DNA from: Hirundichthys speculiger
Lineage: Eukaryota > Chordata > Actinopteri > Beloniformes > Exocoetidae
Assembly (NCBI GenBank): GCA_018398805.1
Contig: JAGFBZ010000899.1
Location: 785,001-849,000 of the forward strand
Reading direction: 5' to 3'
Length of the DNA: 64,000 nucleotides
Shown here piece by piece: positions 1-12,602 of this stretch (positions are counted from its first letter, which is position 1; each line of letters begins with the position of its first letter). Under the pieces are notes generated by a model. The model was not told the origin of the DNA. It made no database searches and saw nothing but the letters and a program-made list of their open reading frames with translations. Position numbers and translations under genes: made by a program.

Positions 1-3000
1 AAATACAGTGGAAATACTAGAGACAGACTGATTAATGTGTTGGCCAATTATTGGCCTTTTTTTTCTTTAATTAGGAAATATTCATATCAGTAGACCACAA
101 GATATAAAAGACACAATGTCCAGGGCAAAATTAGTTTAGAAGCAAAAGTCGGTACCTGGTGTGACCTTCCTCTGAACCAAAGACAGATTGAGCTCTTTCA
201 GGAGACCGAGTTAGAACCACTAAATTTCTTGATTTTTTTTTTTTTTTTTATTGTTGAGAGAAAGTAATCTCTCAAAGTTTTGTTTGTGGCTTTGTTTGGA
301 GCTCCGTCTTCCTGACTGGTGTCATGTCCATGTTGTCACTTCAGAGGCTACAAACAATCAGAAACCAATTGGAAAAGACCTTCCTTGTTTTTGTGGGTGT
401 TATTTTTTCTTTTCAATACTATGAGTGTTAGGGTTAGGGTTAGTGTTAATGTAAAAAGTACACTTAGATAAGACAAATGGATTGAAAATGGACATCTGAT
501 GTTCCATTTAAAAGAAACTTGGAAAAAAAAATCAATGTCATTAAATCTTTAAGACTTTTGCACAGTACTATACATAACGCTCATAAATTTAAGAGAACAC
601 TAAAAGCTGTACATCAGGAAATGATTGAAAATCCTTTTCTGATGTACATTTTATAACTGGCTGAAAACAGCATGACCATGCCAAAGGTCACTGAGAACCA
701 AAATCATTCGCTAATCATTCAAAACCATTCAAATAATTATAATCAGATTGATTTCCTAGAAGTTTAACCAACTTGATGTTATACAAAAAAGATGAAGTGT
801 TCCCTTCCTTTTCTTTTTTCTTGAGGTTCGTGAGGTCCTTGTGAGTACTGAAGGTCGATGGCAATCACTTTACTCTCAGTTTGGAGGTCATATTGAAAAT
901 TATTGAAAATAGGTGAAAATTCACAGTGATGGTGAAAATCTCGCTCTGCTGTGGACCTTATTCTGAGACGTTATTGGCTTAACTCTCCATCAGAAATCTT
1001 CCCTGCGTCTCCAAACAGCAAATGCTGTGACTGCTGTCAATTGCAGATAAGACATTACTACTTCACATGAGCCCATGTTGGTCCTTTATATGTCTGTTTT
1101 TTTTTTTCTTCAACTTAGCTGCTGGGTTCACTGTCATGTCTGTTTCTGCTAGGTTTGATAGTCTTCAACCATTTAACGAGGTTAAAACAACTAATGCTTA
1201 GACTACAAAGGCAACTTCTTAAAGGGACTATTTCAACCAAAATTATAGTTTCAGTGATATACCTCAACACCTGTGTAGACTCAAATGTTTGCCAATCATT
1301 AGGCTGTTATAGAAAGCAATTATCCATTACTACAGCATCAGCATTTTGCTTTAACACTTCATCGGTCTGCCTTGCCTCATTCAGGATGGAGGAGAGAGGA
1401 GATGGAGAGGCTGGAAAGGAAAAACACTGCCAAATCCTCTGTGTTATACACAGAGCATGGTGGAAAAAGGAAGCCTGGGAGCAACAGAAATTAACTTTCC
1501 ATCTTGTGACACAACTCAAAGAGGAAGAGAGGGAATAGCCAAGCTGAGGGAAAGGGACAGCTCAAAGATTCAAAGTGGAAGTTGAAAAGATTTGGAAAAT
1601 TGCTAGAGGGGCCACAAGAGATATATTTGGGAAAGTAGGCTGGAAAGAAGCAAGGAGATGCAGGGCAGAATTTCAGAGACAAAAAAGACCATAAAGGTAA
1701 ATTATAAAGGAGGGTAAGGTGGCTAGAACCCAGTGCAGAATTAAAAATGACTGAGGGAAGAGGTATAATTAAACCTTCATTAAACAATAATAACATCAAG
1801 TACATGCCTGTTCTATTAAACTGTCTGTACCACAATAAGAGTGCCTGTGGGCAACTGCCAACCCCACTGAGAATAACCCCCTAGCCACTGTAAGTGTTGG
1901 GCTCGATGCTCTTTACACACATTGTTGGGTTGTTCCCTATGGGCTCTTACCAACTCTCTATATAGGCACTATTTCCAGCAAAACAAGCTCAGACAAGTTG
2001 AGTTTCAGCTACCTGCCAAGTGCAAAATTACAAAGACAAAGAAAGCAGAACACCCAGAGATTTTTTTTTTCTCTCATTGGGTTGGTGAACAAACAGAGCT
2101 TGAGGAAATATTTTCGCCTGAAAAACATAACCAGAGAGGGACCTCAAAAGACCTCAAAGTACACCTCAAATGATCCAAACAGTCCAGAGACCATGCATTT
2201 TGGAACCTAACTCTAAAGAGATTAAAGACCATCAACATGCTTAGCATAATTACACATCAAGTCACCTTATGATTTAGCCTGAAACATGGCTTTTTGAAAC
2301 ATCATTATCTTGAAAAAAAAATTACATAAAATGTGGGTATAACCAATATTGAGTCACTCTGTGAGCATTTTTGTAATAATGAGTTTGATACCATTTATGA
2401 AGTAAACCTGATTATTCTGCCTCTGGAGTCACAAGCCTATCCAATGACACTTGAAAGCACTTATGACAGGCATAAAGACAGATGCACTAAGTGACTGAAG
2501 ACAACAAACCAAAGAAGAGCTGTGTTGCCCTGAGCAACACTGTCTGATGTAATTCTATTCACTCACTGAGAAGGATCCATGACAAACAAGCATGTCCAGC
2601 AGAGTGGCAAGAATTGACAAATTGCCCAGGCTTTTAAGTATTCAAACTCAGAAAAGAGGGGGGGAAAAGTAAAAACAAAAAAGTTAAAATACTATTAACA
2701 ATAAATTTAAATCAGAAAAGTGACTCAAAGTGGGTTCAGAGCAAAAAACTATGCATGTTCAGTGAGGCTGCACAACTCAAAAAACAATGAATTGGAATTT
2801 AACGGGCTGTGGTCTTATACATTTCAGCTGGTACATCATTGACGTTGGCCACCTGAGAGCTTGAGCACAATTAGAACTGGATTTGGAGCACCATAGATGG
2901 TTACTTAAAGGCCCTATACCTCCTGAATAAGAAACCTAGGGCAGTGTCTGGGGATATTACATCAATGCAGCTCACGTAACATTCTGAAAATAGAGGGGTG

Positions 3001-3160
3001 ACTGGCAGTTGAGGGGTGGCTATACTATTTGGATGAAATCCACTGATGCACTGAGTGCTCACAGGTAATGACTGAAAAATGGAAGGCGTATGAAAACCGG
3101 AGAAAGTACAAGTGAAAGTACACAAGAACCCAGGAAATAAAAAATATATATATTGGCCCA
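1..3160. other. No gene seen; AT-rich spacer
   Basis: No ORF in this stretch resembles a known protein. It holds scattered poly-T and poly-A runs (for example near 233-250) and two adjacent TTAGGG units near 429-442, too few to call an interstitial telomere. Open frames of 70-127 codons at 1155-2210 overlap on both strands, have unremarkable composition and are most simply chance. Confidence 0.5.
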
Positions 3161-3500
3161 AATATAGGACGACACTTGATTATAAGACGACCCCTATTTT
3201 TCAAATATCCTCACATCCTGCTGTACTGTTAAACATTTTAATGATTTCCCCTTTTTAAGGAAGTATATTTAAGGTTATGTACATGTCAGGTTTTCATGTT
3301 ATTTAAGATCAAGGTATAGTATGATTTAATAAACTTTATACTCTTAAAATCTGAGACTGTGACTCAGTGAGTGAGCAACAACTATATACATCAATAACTG
3401 CATTGATGATGTCAATAACTGCATAATCAAGTCGAGTTGTATTCGGTTTCAAGAACAACATTAATTATTCAGTCTGTAAAAAACAAATTCTGGACTGCAA
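3161..3500 (+). repeat. Unclassified dispersed repeat A, copy 1
   Basis: This stretch shares long blocks with 39285-39590 and a shorter block with 49895-50060. The left part has two GACGAC-containing blocks (near 3168 and 3184) followed by CTATTTTTCAAATATC, which recurs at 49912. The right part, from AAACATTTTAATGATTT through ACAATTCAGTCTGTAAA-like sequence, recurs at 39285. The TATAAGACGACC motif resembles ends of some vertebrate DNA transposons, but I cannot assign a superfamily. No coding sequence is visible. Confidence 0.6.
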
Positions 3501-3553
3501 CAAAATTTTCAAACCCCTTTCAAACCCAAGAGGCCCATGATCACTCTGGATGA

Positions 3554-3722
3554 ATTGTTAAAAAAGTTTAAATTATCCAATAAATTTCGTTCCACTTCAC
3601 AATTGTGTCCCACTTGTTGATTCTTGACAAAAAATTACAATTTTATATCTTTATGTTTGAAGCCTGAAATGTGGCAAAAGGTTGAAAAGTTCAAGGGGGC
3701 CGAATACTTTCGCAAGGCACTG
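3554..3722 (+). mobile_element. Tc1-like transposon, right end only
   Basis: About 170 bp nearly identical to the right end of the Tc1 copy at 13790-14599, including AAGGGGGCCGAATA-like sequence. It ends in GCAAGGCACTG followed by TA, the Tc1/mariner target dinucleotide. The terminal sequence matches a Tc1 inverted repeat widespread in fish. No transposase lies to the left, so this is a truncated or deleted copy. Confidence 0.85.
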
Positions 3723-3919
3723 TACATTGGAATGTGAAATCTAACTGTCCAGATCAATACCATTTTTTTTTTTTTTGTATCTTATTGTAAATATTTATTT
3801 CCAGGGCTGTGCAGACATTTTCAGGGCAGGGGCTCAAGCCAAGGGCACAATCAGTTAAATGGCAGTTATTTAAAACACAATCATGTCTTTTTTGTAAAAA
3901 AAAAAAAAAAAAGAAGCAA

Positions 3920-4390
3920 CATTTTGATATAAAACCGCAAGTCTTGCAAGATTGCAATACTGATTGTAAAACTGCAGCTTTTGTTGCAACATTTTGCTCT
4001 ACAATCGTGTGTTTCACAAAATCTCAACTTCATTAGCAAATTTTTATATTAAAATATCAACTTTGGCATAATTGCAACTTTTTGACATAAATTGGCAACT
4101 TTATGTTATAAAATTGTTCATTTCGTGTAACTGCAACCTTATGTGCTAAAAATCACAGTTTTTGTTGTTGTTGAGTCACAAATTTCACAGAATCACAACT
4201 TCGTCATAAGTAAATTTTTGCCATAAAATCTCAAATTTCACATTCATGACTTTGACATGAAAAAATTTTTGTTATAAAATCCCAAAACTGACAAAATTGC
4301 AGTTTTTTTTGTCAAAAATTCTCAGCATTTAGTAAAACTGTGACTTTTCTAAAATTCAACTTTTTTTTGGTGAAAAATCATGAGTTTTTG
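3920..4390. repeat. Decayed tandem array, unit about 30 bp
   Basis: Sub-motifs recur at roughly 30-bp spacing: ATAAAATC, CAAAATTGCA, TGCAACTTTTTG and CATAAA, with variants such as CACAGAATCACAACTTC. The copies are too diverged to fix a consensus by eye. The stretch is AT-rich and noncoding and follows a poly-A run at 3897-3912. It may be an old minisatellite. Confidence 0.5.
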
Positions 4391-6541
4391 ATGCAAAGTC
4401 ACGATAAAGTAATCCCTGCTGTTTGATGAAGTAGTAGTATTTGATTGTGAAAGAGCTGCTCTGGTGGTTGTTCTGTAGAGAAGCCACAGGTGAAGTCTGA
4501 GGGTTAAGGAGCAGGTGTTTGATCCAGTTTACCGAACTGGCTCCATCACAGGAGTGGCAGAACCTGCAGTTCCTTCCATGACTACTGGAGCCTGGCTTCA
4601 AAAGCAAAAATGACATGTTTTGCGACAACACAATGTAAAGCATTTATAATTTCTTTTTCCTTTTGTTTCTGTCTGAGCAGATATTTGTGTTATTGGAATA
4701 GAAACACACTATCATGAGCACGCTATCTGATACATGCTTTACTTGGGAGATCACACAAACAATTCAGAGGTACTTTAGGAGAACTTAGATACTGTTAATA
4801 AAGAGACAATGTGCTGTTTAAGATAGTATAAAGTGAACAGGTGTGTTTTTTGTTAAAAGGGCCATTGTGACTGGCTGTAAATGTGGATTTTGGAGAAGCA
4901 GCTGCTTATTCCTTTTTCCAATATTGCTAACTCTGTGCATTAATGGAAACTAGCGCTCACTCTGAAGACTTGTCAAGAAAAATCAAAACACAACACAAGC
5001 AATTTGGTCATAATTTGGAGCAGCTAATAAGTAGACAAAGTGGTGTGTAGTTTAGCATAACATTAGCAGATGTGTTTTCTTTCTGAAAGTGCTACTCTGA
5101 CTGCAGTGGTACATGTTGGAGAAGCAGCTGCTCTTTTCTCTGCGCAACTTTGCACCGTTGATTATTTTTCAGTCATATTTTTTCAATATAGATTGTGGTG
5201 CTACTTATGATTCTAGTGTGATAATGCTGACTCATTGCTCAGAATGGACAATAATGACTTACCCTTGAATGACAGACCATGCAGAGAAATTCATGAATAA
5301 ATCAAAACTACCATCTGTTGTCATATAAGAGTTATATGTTTATGTGTCAGTGGTGCGCAGTTAGAAGACCATAATGCAAACACATTGGAACCAGGTGGGC
5401 AACGAAAATACAGAGATGTTTTTAAATTTTACAAACAAATGACTCCACAGTAGCTAGGATCCTATGAACAGAAAAGCAAATGTCACGGTAAAACAGAGCA
5501 GAGGACAGAACAGGTACTTGACAAGTAACAATAACAAGGATCTGGCAATGATGAAAAAAAATCTCTGGGTATCAACACTATGGTGAGTAAAGAAGGAACA
5601 CAGGTAATCAGTAACTAAAACCAGGTGTAAAATGACAAACACAGAAAGTAAAAAACAATTGGAACATATGAAGTGACATGTTTCAAATAAAAAGGGATGA
5701 AGCAAACTCAACAGCAACACAATAGAAGATCTCGAAATAAAATGCAAGTGTGCACATTTGAACACAAAAAAATAGCAACAATTAAATATTTTGCAATCAT
5801 TTATGAAAGGAGAGGTCGTCAATGGGTCAATTTAGCTGAGAAATTATAATTTTTTCCTTTGTGGAACGTTAACATACACAGGTATGTTAATGTTCATATT
5901 AGCCTCATTTTGACAGCTTATCTTGTTTGCCAGAATTATTATTTTTCTGTTAACCATCCAAAGAATTAAGAACAGAAATCATGACTGCCCCATCAAGATG
6001 TCTTAAAAGTCATTTTGTCTCCTCCAGCAGCTTCTGATGTAAATTATGAAGATGTGACATTGTATCAATGTATTTGCCCCCTGGTTTTCAGCGGCTTCCT
6101 AAGTGGTCTGAAAAGTGGAAACCTGAACATTTAAATCCCTTATTCATTTAATAGTTACTATTGGCTGTCAATTTACAATTTTGGAATACTGAGGCTATAC
6201 TGAAATATTAATGACCAGAATGGCATGGCACAGCACTCCCCATTTCTCAGTTTTACAAGCTGGGATAAGCTGCAGGGGGAAAATCTTCAAGACCTTTTTT
6301 TGATATTTTTGGCATTAAAATATGAGCTGGACCTGTTATTTCCCTGCTCAAACTGACACACCAGCTGGATTCATCCTGGAGGGAGTTGACTGACAGTTTA
6401 ATGGGCTCTGTGACTGGAAGAAGGGTGCAATTCATGGACATATGTAAACTACACTAACAATTTTACAACTTTTTAGAATTGTTAAATGACATTTGGAAAC
6501 CATATAGACATTAATTTCTGTGAGTAAGTGGGGATTTTGTA
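4391..6541. other. No gene seen
   Basis: No family-level similarity is recognisable. Open frames at 4356-4643 and 5454-5822 on the minus strand are low-complexity, hydrophobic or Ser/Phe-rich reads of AT-rich DNA with no conserved motif. Confidence 0.45.
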
Positions 6542-6691
6542 ACGGGTGTGGAACGGACCCAATAGCAGCAGAACCAACATGGGTTAAGGTTCCAGAACAG
6601 TATTTATTTTTATGATTTGCAGACACAACAGCCGATCAGATGGTGGCAGCAACAAACTGGATCCAAGAGGGGTATGGAAGGCAGGGAGCGG

Positions 6692-6716
6692 GTGTGTGTG
6701 TGTGTGTGTGTGTGTG
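6692..6716 (+). repeat. (GT)n microsatellite
   Basis: Uninterrupted GT dinucleotides, about 12 units. The flanks hold no recognisable gene. Confidence 0.95.
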
Positions 6717-6941
6717 GCAGGTGCCAGTCCAAAAGTCTTCTGACAGGTGTAACAAGGGTGTCGGAGGGGAGTTAAAGCACACTTACTGGTGAGGGGTGTC
6801 CAGCTGTGATGAGGCTCCAGGCTGGAGATGTTGTTGGTGGAGCTGGTGTCGCCAGAGGACGTGAGCAGGACGAGTGGAGGAGACCAGGTGAGTCTTTGGT
6901 GAAACAGGGACAGCATAAAGCCCCTACCAGCCACAGGCAGG

Positions 6942-6998
6942 CTATCTTTCTATCTATCTATCCATCTATCCATCTATCCATCCATCCATCCATCCATC
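6942..6998 (+). repeat. (CTAT/CCAT)n microsatellite
   Basis: Tetranucleotide units grading from TCTA to CATC. Such TCCA/TCTA arrays often form LINE tails in fish, and a similar tail ends the LINE at 21.9 kb, but no LINE body is visible immediately upstream here. Confidence 0.9.
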
Positions 6999-7576
6999 AT
7001 GCTATAATTGGGATTCTTCAGAGGATACTCAGTTTGGGTAGTTTGATTACAGCATTGAAATGGTCTTGTGGTCAAGCTGAAATGCAAAATATTGCACTTG
7101 AGCACAACATTTTTATTTCGAGTCAGATTATTGTTACTTTTCTTTTAAAGTGTCCCCTTATTCACTTGCATGTAACCTTTTATTAAATGCATTTGTCATT
7201 GACAAATAATTAGTAAAATCTCAAGAGCTTATAAGAAATATATCAATCCATCCATCTAAGTTTGAAGTTTGGCCTCAAATGTCTTGGAAGAACCCTGAGA
7301 GCTTGAAATTCCCTGCACGATCTTCTGTACATATAGAATCTGTGTGGGTTGCCTTGGTAGCACGGCATGTATGAAAGGAATAAACCTGTGAATAGATTTT
7401 GGAACACTAAAGCCACTGAACAAAAACCCCTCTGTGTCCTTATAAATTTTGCGCCCAAAGCTGGCATTTCTCAGCAACCAAAAGGATGTGTTTGGAATAG
7501 CTTTGTTAGCCTGTTGTGATCAAGGGACTGTGTCTGGCTTTTCAAACTGTCTTGATGCCAGAAACATGAAAAAGTG

Positions 7577-8250
7577 CAGTTCCTCGACTGATGACGTAGA
7601 CAGGCTCCAAAAGTGAGTCACTCTCCATTGAGTCCTATGTTAAATTATCCAACTTTGCAGCAAAAGTACACATATTCCCCCAGAGTTATGTATTTTGCAT
7701 TCATAACTCTATTTCAACTACATAAAGCCACAAATGTATTCAATATCATTTTTCTTTTCTTTTCCTTTTTTTTGAGTTTCTGTGTCATTGCAGCCTATGG
7801 TGTTCATGTCTAGCTATCATCACTTTAGCTACTTAGCATTTTTGTTCAGTCTGATGTCTCATTTGTGAATGCAGAGCTGGGACAACAAAGCCACTTTTTT
7901 TATTTTATAGATTATATAGCTTTTTGCACTGTTATATGTACTAACAGACAATTGGCTCTGGGTTTGGCCTCAAAGGGCCTGATGGAGAAAGAACAGAGGT
8001 CTCAAACCAAGGGTTAGGGTGTGACTGCTGATGACCAGCTATCAGTAGGTGAGTTGGCAGCCCTGGGCTGAGCTGGTCAACACTTTGGCTACCTGCATTA
8101 CCTTCACTCTCACACCACTCAAGGCCAACCTTGAAGATTTCTGTTGGATTTTCTGCCTGAGCCACCTAGCTGGGCCAAGGCTAGGCTAGTGAAGGATGGT
8201 CATGGTAGCTCTAGCACAGCGATACTCATTTCAAACCTTGCTAACAAAAT
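7577..8250 (+). repeat. Unclassified dispersed repeat B, copy 1
   Basis: Shares ordered blocks with 33977-34295 and 36590-37290. Blocks include GGCTCCAAAAGTGAGTCA, a CCATTGAGTCCTATGTTAAA-like segment, TCCAACTTT-CAGCA, GAGCCACAAAT, a TTAGCTACTTAGCATT block and GTCTCATTTGTGAATGCAGAG. The order is kept across copies while the spacers differ. This is a family I recall as common in percomorph genomes but cannot name. No coding potential is visible. Confidence 0.65.
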
Positions 8251-8555
8251 GACATCTGAAACAAAGAGAGACTTTGGATGTAAGCCATGAATGTAATGTA
8301 CGTTGACATGAGCTCAGCTAAGCTACAACAGTTGGATTGAAGTGACTGAGTTAAGTTGGGCAGGTTCCATTTGTGTACCAAGCTTGTTCGTTCCACCTAT
8401 TTGCCCATTGTTAGATTAACCAGCATTAGGCCGTCAGTTCCTGCCAACATGGCAGCCTTTATTAGTCTTTATTAGCCTACAAACCTACTCTTCAGAAACT
8501 ACTGTGTGACATCACAGAGGGTTTGCTCAGGTCTCTTTAAACAAAAATGTTTTAC

Positions 8556-8625
8556 CTGTTTAAAGTGCCTTGGGATTGTTTCATTGTGAATTAGCACTAT
8601 ATAAATAAAAATAACTTGAATTTAA
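8556..8625 (+). mobile_element. L2-type LINE 3' tail (or SINE using it)
   Basis: AAAGTGCCTTGGGATTG, then a GCACTATATAAATAAAAATAA block, matches the conserved 3' end of fish L2 elements, which is recognised by the element's reverse transcriptase. Only the tail is seen, as expected for a severely 5'-truncated insertion. Confidence 0.7.
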
Positions 8626-10732
8626 TGGTGATGATGTATATGGTCTTGATATGAAAAATGAAAGAGACGTCACCTGGGACTGAAAAATCCTTGTAGGACT
8701 GTTTGGCCTGTGGAGCTGCAGTTAGCTTGCTACAGTTCAGCAAACAATTCTTTCCAGTTCCACTCCATCTAACCAAACCACGTCATCAACTTTCCATTTT
8801 CTCTGTGTAGCATTTGGTGCTGGTGCGTTGTCCAAGGCAAACTGGCAAAGTTATTAGCGCCACAGGCTTACCATATTGGTTCTTGAATGCTTTCACTGGC
8901 TGTGAAAAATGGCTGGTGAAAGTGAACAACACTGTCACACCCTTGTTGAAGTGTTGCCTGATGCATGGATATCTACTTTAGTGTGTTAAGGTTAAACAAT
9001 GGTAGTTTCTGTAACCCAGCTACTCAAAAGAAGACATGATTATATTAATGTACTGTTCATGCTACATATAAGTCTAGGTTTAAAGATCATTGCTTACTCT
9101 GAAGGTTTTTTGAAAAATCTTAATTATGATAGTGAACATTTCATCGAGTTCAGGTTAAGCCTCATTACCTGGTAATAAAAGAAATTTTCTTCATAGTTGA
9201 TGGATTATAGTGATTTACTGTGCACAAACAACTGCCCACCGATAGTGGCAAGCTTCACACATTTCATGGATTAAAAACTGCATTTCTTGTGGATCCTTAC
9301 ATCACAGAAGAAGCTCCACAGTAAATTAGTAAGTCAAAGAACCATGTCAAAAATTCACTCTTTCCAAGAGTACCCAGATGGTGAGTATACAAACCGATGG
9401 GCTGAGATTTCTTATTCCACACCAAAATGTCTCAAGGACACAGAGGGAACAGCAAGTTTCTGTTGAAATAACATAGATTTCCTCTCCCTTAAAATGAATT
9501 AGAAAATTATGATTTTGTAAAAAATAAAAAAAACTTGAATAACATAATTAGAATGGCAGCAGCACAGGATACAAAGGAGAAGGCCATGGCTATGACCAAT
9601 ATGGTTCACCACTAATAGAGGTTTGCAATCACAAAAAGGTCATTCCATTGTGTCCCGGTGAGGCAGGGGCTCTTTGAAGGGAGCAATTACAGCATTCGCT
9701 GCTGCCAGGGCCCTGACTTATTTCTCTTCAGAGAGTGTGCTGTACACATAGTCCATTTTGCTTTTGTCCTATTTACCATCATTCTGTCTTCACATGCTGT
9801 TCTGAGCTCTTGTTATGACTGATGTGGCTTCCAGTACAAAGACCTAATTACAGTAATGGCAAGGGATAAACAGATAAACAAGCAAGCAGATGAACTGTGG
9901 GCCATGAAGGCAGTTTGATAATATGTAAACCTCCCACGCTGCTTACATAAAATCCATTCCGACCAGACAGTTAGCTTGTCAGAGAGACCAGCTAAGGCTA
10001 CACCAAAGCAGATAACAAATAAGCATCAACGTGATACATCCCTGTGTGCTTATGTCCTGTAATCATGCGGTTCAAGTCAATTGTGATTCAAATCTATGCA
10101 TGTTTTTTTAAATAGTTTTAAAATGAAAGTCAGCATGTGAGATGTGAATATATCTAAAACCATTTGTAGACAGAGTAGCTCTGGACAAAAAATAAGGAAT
10201 TGGTGACTAAAGAGAACTTGTTTTACCACAGTCGCCTAGACTCTCCGGAGACAGGACCTAACCGTGACTGTTCATCGTGCCCGTCGTTTAACCATAGGAC
10301 CTTTTCTTTACAATGAAGGGGTTTGTTGCAGGTGCTGAAGAAGGCTGGGGGGAGACCTAGGAACTTGTTGTTGTCCTTGATACTGCACAGTCTGGGATTA
10401 TTGATCTTAGAAAAACCACTCAATCATGTGGTGGCTTCTGCAGAGCACAAATTCCTTGTTTTCACATTCAGAGCCCCAAACCCTTCTGTGGCTTTCAAAC
10501 AGAAACCAAGATTACTCATAACAGGTCCACTTTTGTTTTTAGAAGAAAGTTCTCCTTTAAACCCAATAAAGCATTTTGAATAAAGACTGAAATTTCAATG
10601 TTTTTTACATCTGGGACATGTTTTTAGTAAGAACAAAATCCACCAACACAATCGTACTGTTTCACACATTCTAGGACTTAAAAAAATCCAAAATAATTGG
10701 CTTATTGTACTTTCTAAATTTCTAAATTTATG
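8626..10732. other. No gene seen
   Basis: About 2 kb without a recognisable transposon or coding exon. ORFs at 10223-10583 overlap on opposite strands and have no motif. Conserved noncoding sequence cannot be excluded by reading alone. Confidence 0.4.
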
Positions 10733-10985
10733 GACTGGGCTGCACTTATGTAGTGCTTTCTAGACACCATTATGGTGTCCCCAAAGTCCTTTACTTTACA
10801 TCTCATTCACCCATTTACACACCAGTGGGCAGCTGCTGCCATGCAGGGCACTGCCAGGCCTACTGGGGGCAAAACTAGGGTTCAGCATCTTGCCCAAGGA
10901 CACTTTGACACATGGACAGTTTGGGGATGATCCAGCAACTTTATAGTGACTGACTGACCTGCTTTACCAACTGAGCTACAGCCGT
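10733..10985 (-). mobile_element. tRNA-derived SINE, minus strand
   Basis: Read on the minus strand it begins GGCTGTAGCTCAGTTGG, a tRNA-like head with a good RNA polymerase III A box (TAGCTCAGTTGG). The B box is decayed. A body follows (plus-strand CTTGCCCAAGGACACTT and CATTCACCCATTTACACACC), then a LINE-like 3' end near 10733. This arrangement matches a SINE that is common in fish. A (TA)n run abuts the head at 10986-11009. The copy is diverged and surely inactive. Confidence 0.75.
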
Positions 10986-11009
10986 ATTTATATATATATA
11001 TATATATAT
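10986..11009 (+). repeat. (TA)n microsatellite
   Basis: About twelve TA units directly beside the head of the SINE at 10733-10985. Confidence 0.9.
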
Positions 11010-11298
11010 CATACCATCCAGCTATTATAAGTATTCAGTATTTATTCTTATTTAATAATAATTCAATTATTTACTTATTCTGTTACTTTATAATAATTAT
11101 TTTAACAATTTTACAAAATCCTGTAGTGTACGTTTTGCATAACTTCTGTTCCAGAAACACATAAAACATACCAAACATACATGCTCAAATCCTCAAAAGC
11201 AAAGCAATGCCACACAATGTAGAATTCATCTGCAACTGCCAGAGTTACTTTCTAAATGCAGTGTCCGACTCTACTGGAGGCAAACACAATACCTACAT

Positions 11299-12600
11299 AT
11301 TCAATTCAATTCAATTCAATTCAATTCACTTCACTTCACTTCAATTCAATTCAATTCAATTCAATTCAATTTTATTTGTATAGCGTCTGTTACAATGTCA
11401 ATTGTCTCTAGGTGCTTTACAGAGACCCAGAGCATGAGCCCGAGCAAATATCATTAACTAAAATTATAATATTAAATCCAAATCAAGGATGATGGCAAGT
11501 AAAAAAAAAACCCCAAGGGATAGAAAAAAAAACCTTTAAGCCAAACAGTGGCAAGGAAATACCCCACTTTAAGAGGAAGAAACCCTGAGCAGGACCTGGC
11601 TCATATGGGGAGACCTTCCTGCTGAAGGCCAGCCAGGTAAAGAAAGAAAAAAAGAGAGCGGAGACAGAGGATGTAGAACAGAGAGGAGAGCACACAATGA
11701 CTGAATGAAATGACTACATAAACATAAACAGATGCGGGTAGCAGCACTGAGGTGAGATGGTCAGAGGACTAGGTCACCAGTCACCATGCCAGCCAGCACC
11801 CCGAACACATCTACACACACAGGTGGAGGTAAATGCTGGGATGGCCAGAGGATGGAACTGCAAGTCAGCATGCAACTCTGGCCTGCAAACATACAGAAAG
11901 AAAAGAGAAAAAAGGGAGGCAAAACAGCACAACAAACTACAGGAAAGAAAATTGAGCACAGTTACAGTAACAAGGTGCTCCTAATTAACTATGGAATGAG
12001 CAGGAGGAGGAGGAAGGGAGGAGGAAGGGAAGGAATGAGAGAAGAGCAGTGGAGACACCACTCAGCAGATCATGTTGGCGTCCCCCTGCAGCGTAGGCCT
12101 ATAGCAGCATAGCTATGACGAAGCTGTGATTAAGACGAGCCTACTCTAGTCTTAGTTCCTACAACTATGGCTATAACTATTAGCCCCTACACACTATTGT
12201 TTAGACTAAATGTAGGGTTTACTAAACAGAAATGTTTTCAATTTAGTTTAAAAAATGGAGGTGGTGTCAGCCTCCTTAGCCCAAATTGGTAGCTGGTTCC
12301 ATAATAAAGGTGCCTGGTAGCAGAAGGCCCGTCCTCCAAATCTACTTTTAGTTATTCTAGGAACGACGAATAATCCTGCACTCTGAGAGCGGAAAGCTCT
12401 ATTAGGAGAATAACGTGCTATCAAGTCTTGTAAATAACATGGAGCTAGGCCATTAAGGACCGCATCATCCTGGGAGAGAATGTTCCTAATCCTGACAATA
12501 TTTTTCGGAGATGAAAAAAAGGCTGTCTTGCAAACCTGATTAATATGCCACTTAAATGACATATTCTGATCAAAAATGACTCCAAGGTTTTTCACAGCTG
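11299..12600 (-). mobile_element. L2-type LINE, 3' part
   Basis: Minus strand. The 3' terminus carries an (AATTG)n tail (plus strand 11299-11371, ATTCA units) next to GACGCTATACAAATAAAAT, the typical L2 3' end. Going upstream there is an untranslated region shared with 63770-64000, including the plus-strand block GCAGCGTAGGCCTATAGCAG, and then the end of the RT ORF (12248-12595). The LINE match stops at 12600, where hAT coding sequence starts. Orientation and order agree with the L2 5' piece at 15235-16690, so the two may be halves of one element. Confidence 0.85.
12248..12595 (-). pseudogene. L2 LINE reverse transcriptase, C-terminal fragment
   Basis: The 115 codons encode the end of the RT region of an L2-clade LINE. 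They start with the thumb segment KNLGVIFDQNMSFKWHIN and continue through the conserved ILSQDDA. They then jump to LNGLAPCYLQDLI and the usual C-terminal block with GGRAFCYQAPLLWNQLP. In intact L2 proteins roughly 80 residues separate ILSQDDA from LNGLAP, so this copy has an in-frame internal deletion. The catalytic YADD region is absent. It is a remnant and encodes no working enzyme. Confidence 0.85.
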
Positions 12601-12602
12601 TA

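Noticed and set aside
425..446. Two TTAGGG units as an interstitial telomere
   Set aside because: Only two adjacent units plus a degenerate third; expected by chance in 64 kb of this composition.
1155..2210. Overlapping ORFs of 70-127 codons as genes
   Set aside because: Open on both strands in overlapping positions, no motifs, no splice or promoter context.
5454..5822. 122-codon hydrophobic minus-strand ORF as a membrane protein
   Set aside because: Composition is that of poly-A/AT-rich DNA read backwards (Phe, Leu, Ser runs); no start context or conserved pattern.
6806..7186. 126-codon ORF
   Set aside because: A large part is translated microsatellite (Ser-Ile-His-Pro repeats); the rest has no family features.
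10925..10985. tRNA gene on the minus strand
   Set aside because: Only the A box is good; the B box and clover-leaf pairing are decayed and a SINE body follows.
11235..11300. Missing 5' part of the hAT to the left of the L2 3' end
   Set aside because: A short frame (CQSYFLNAVSDSTGG) runs up to the L2 tail, but it does not match hAT transposases convincingly.
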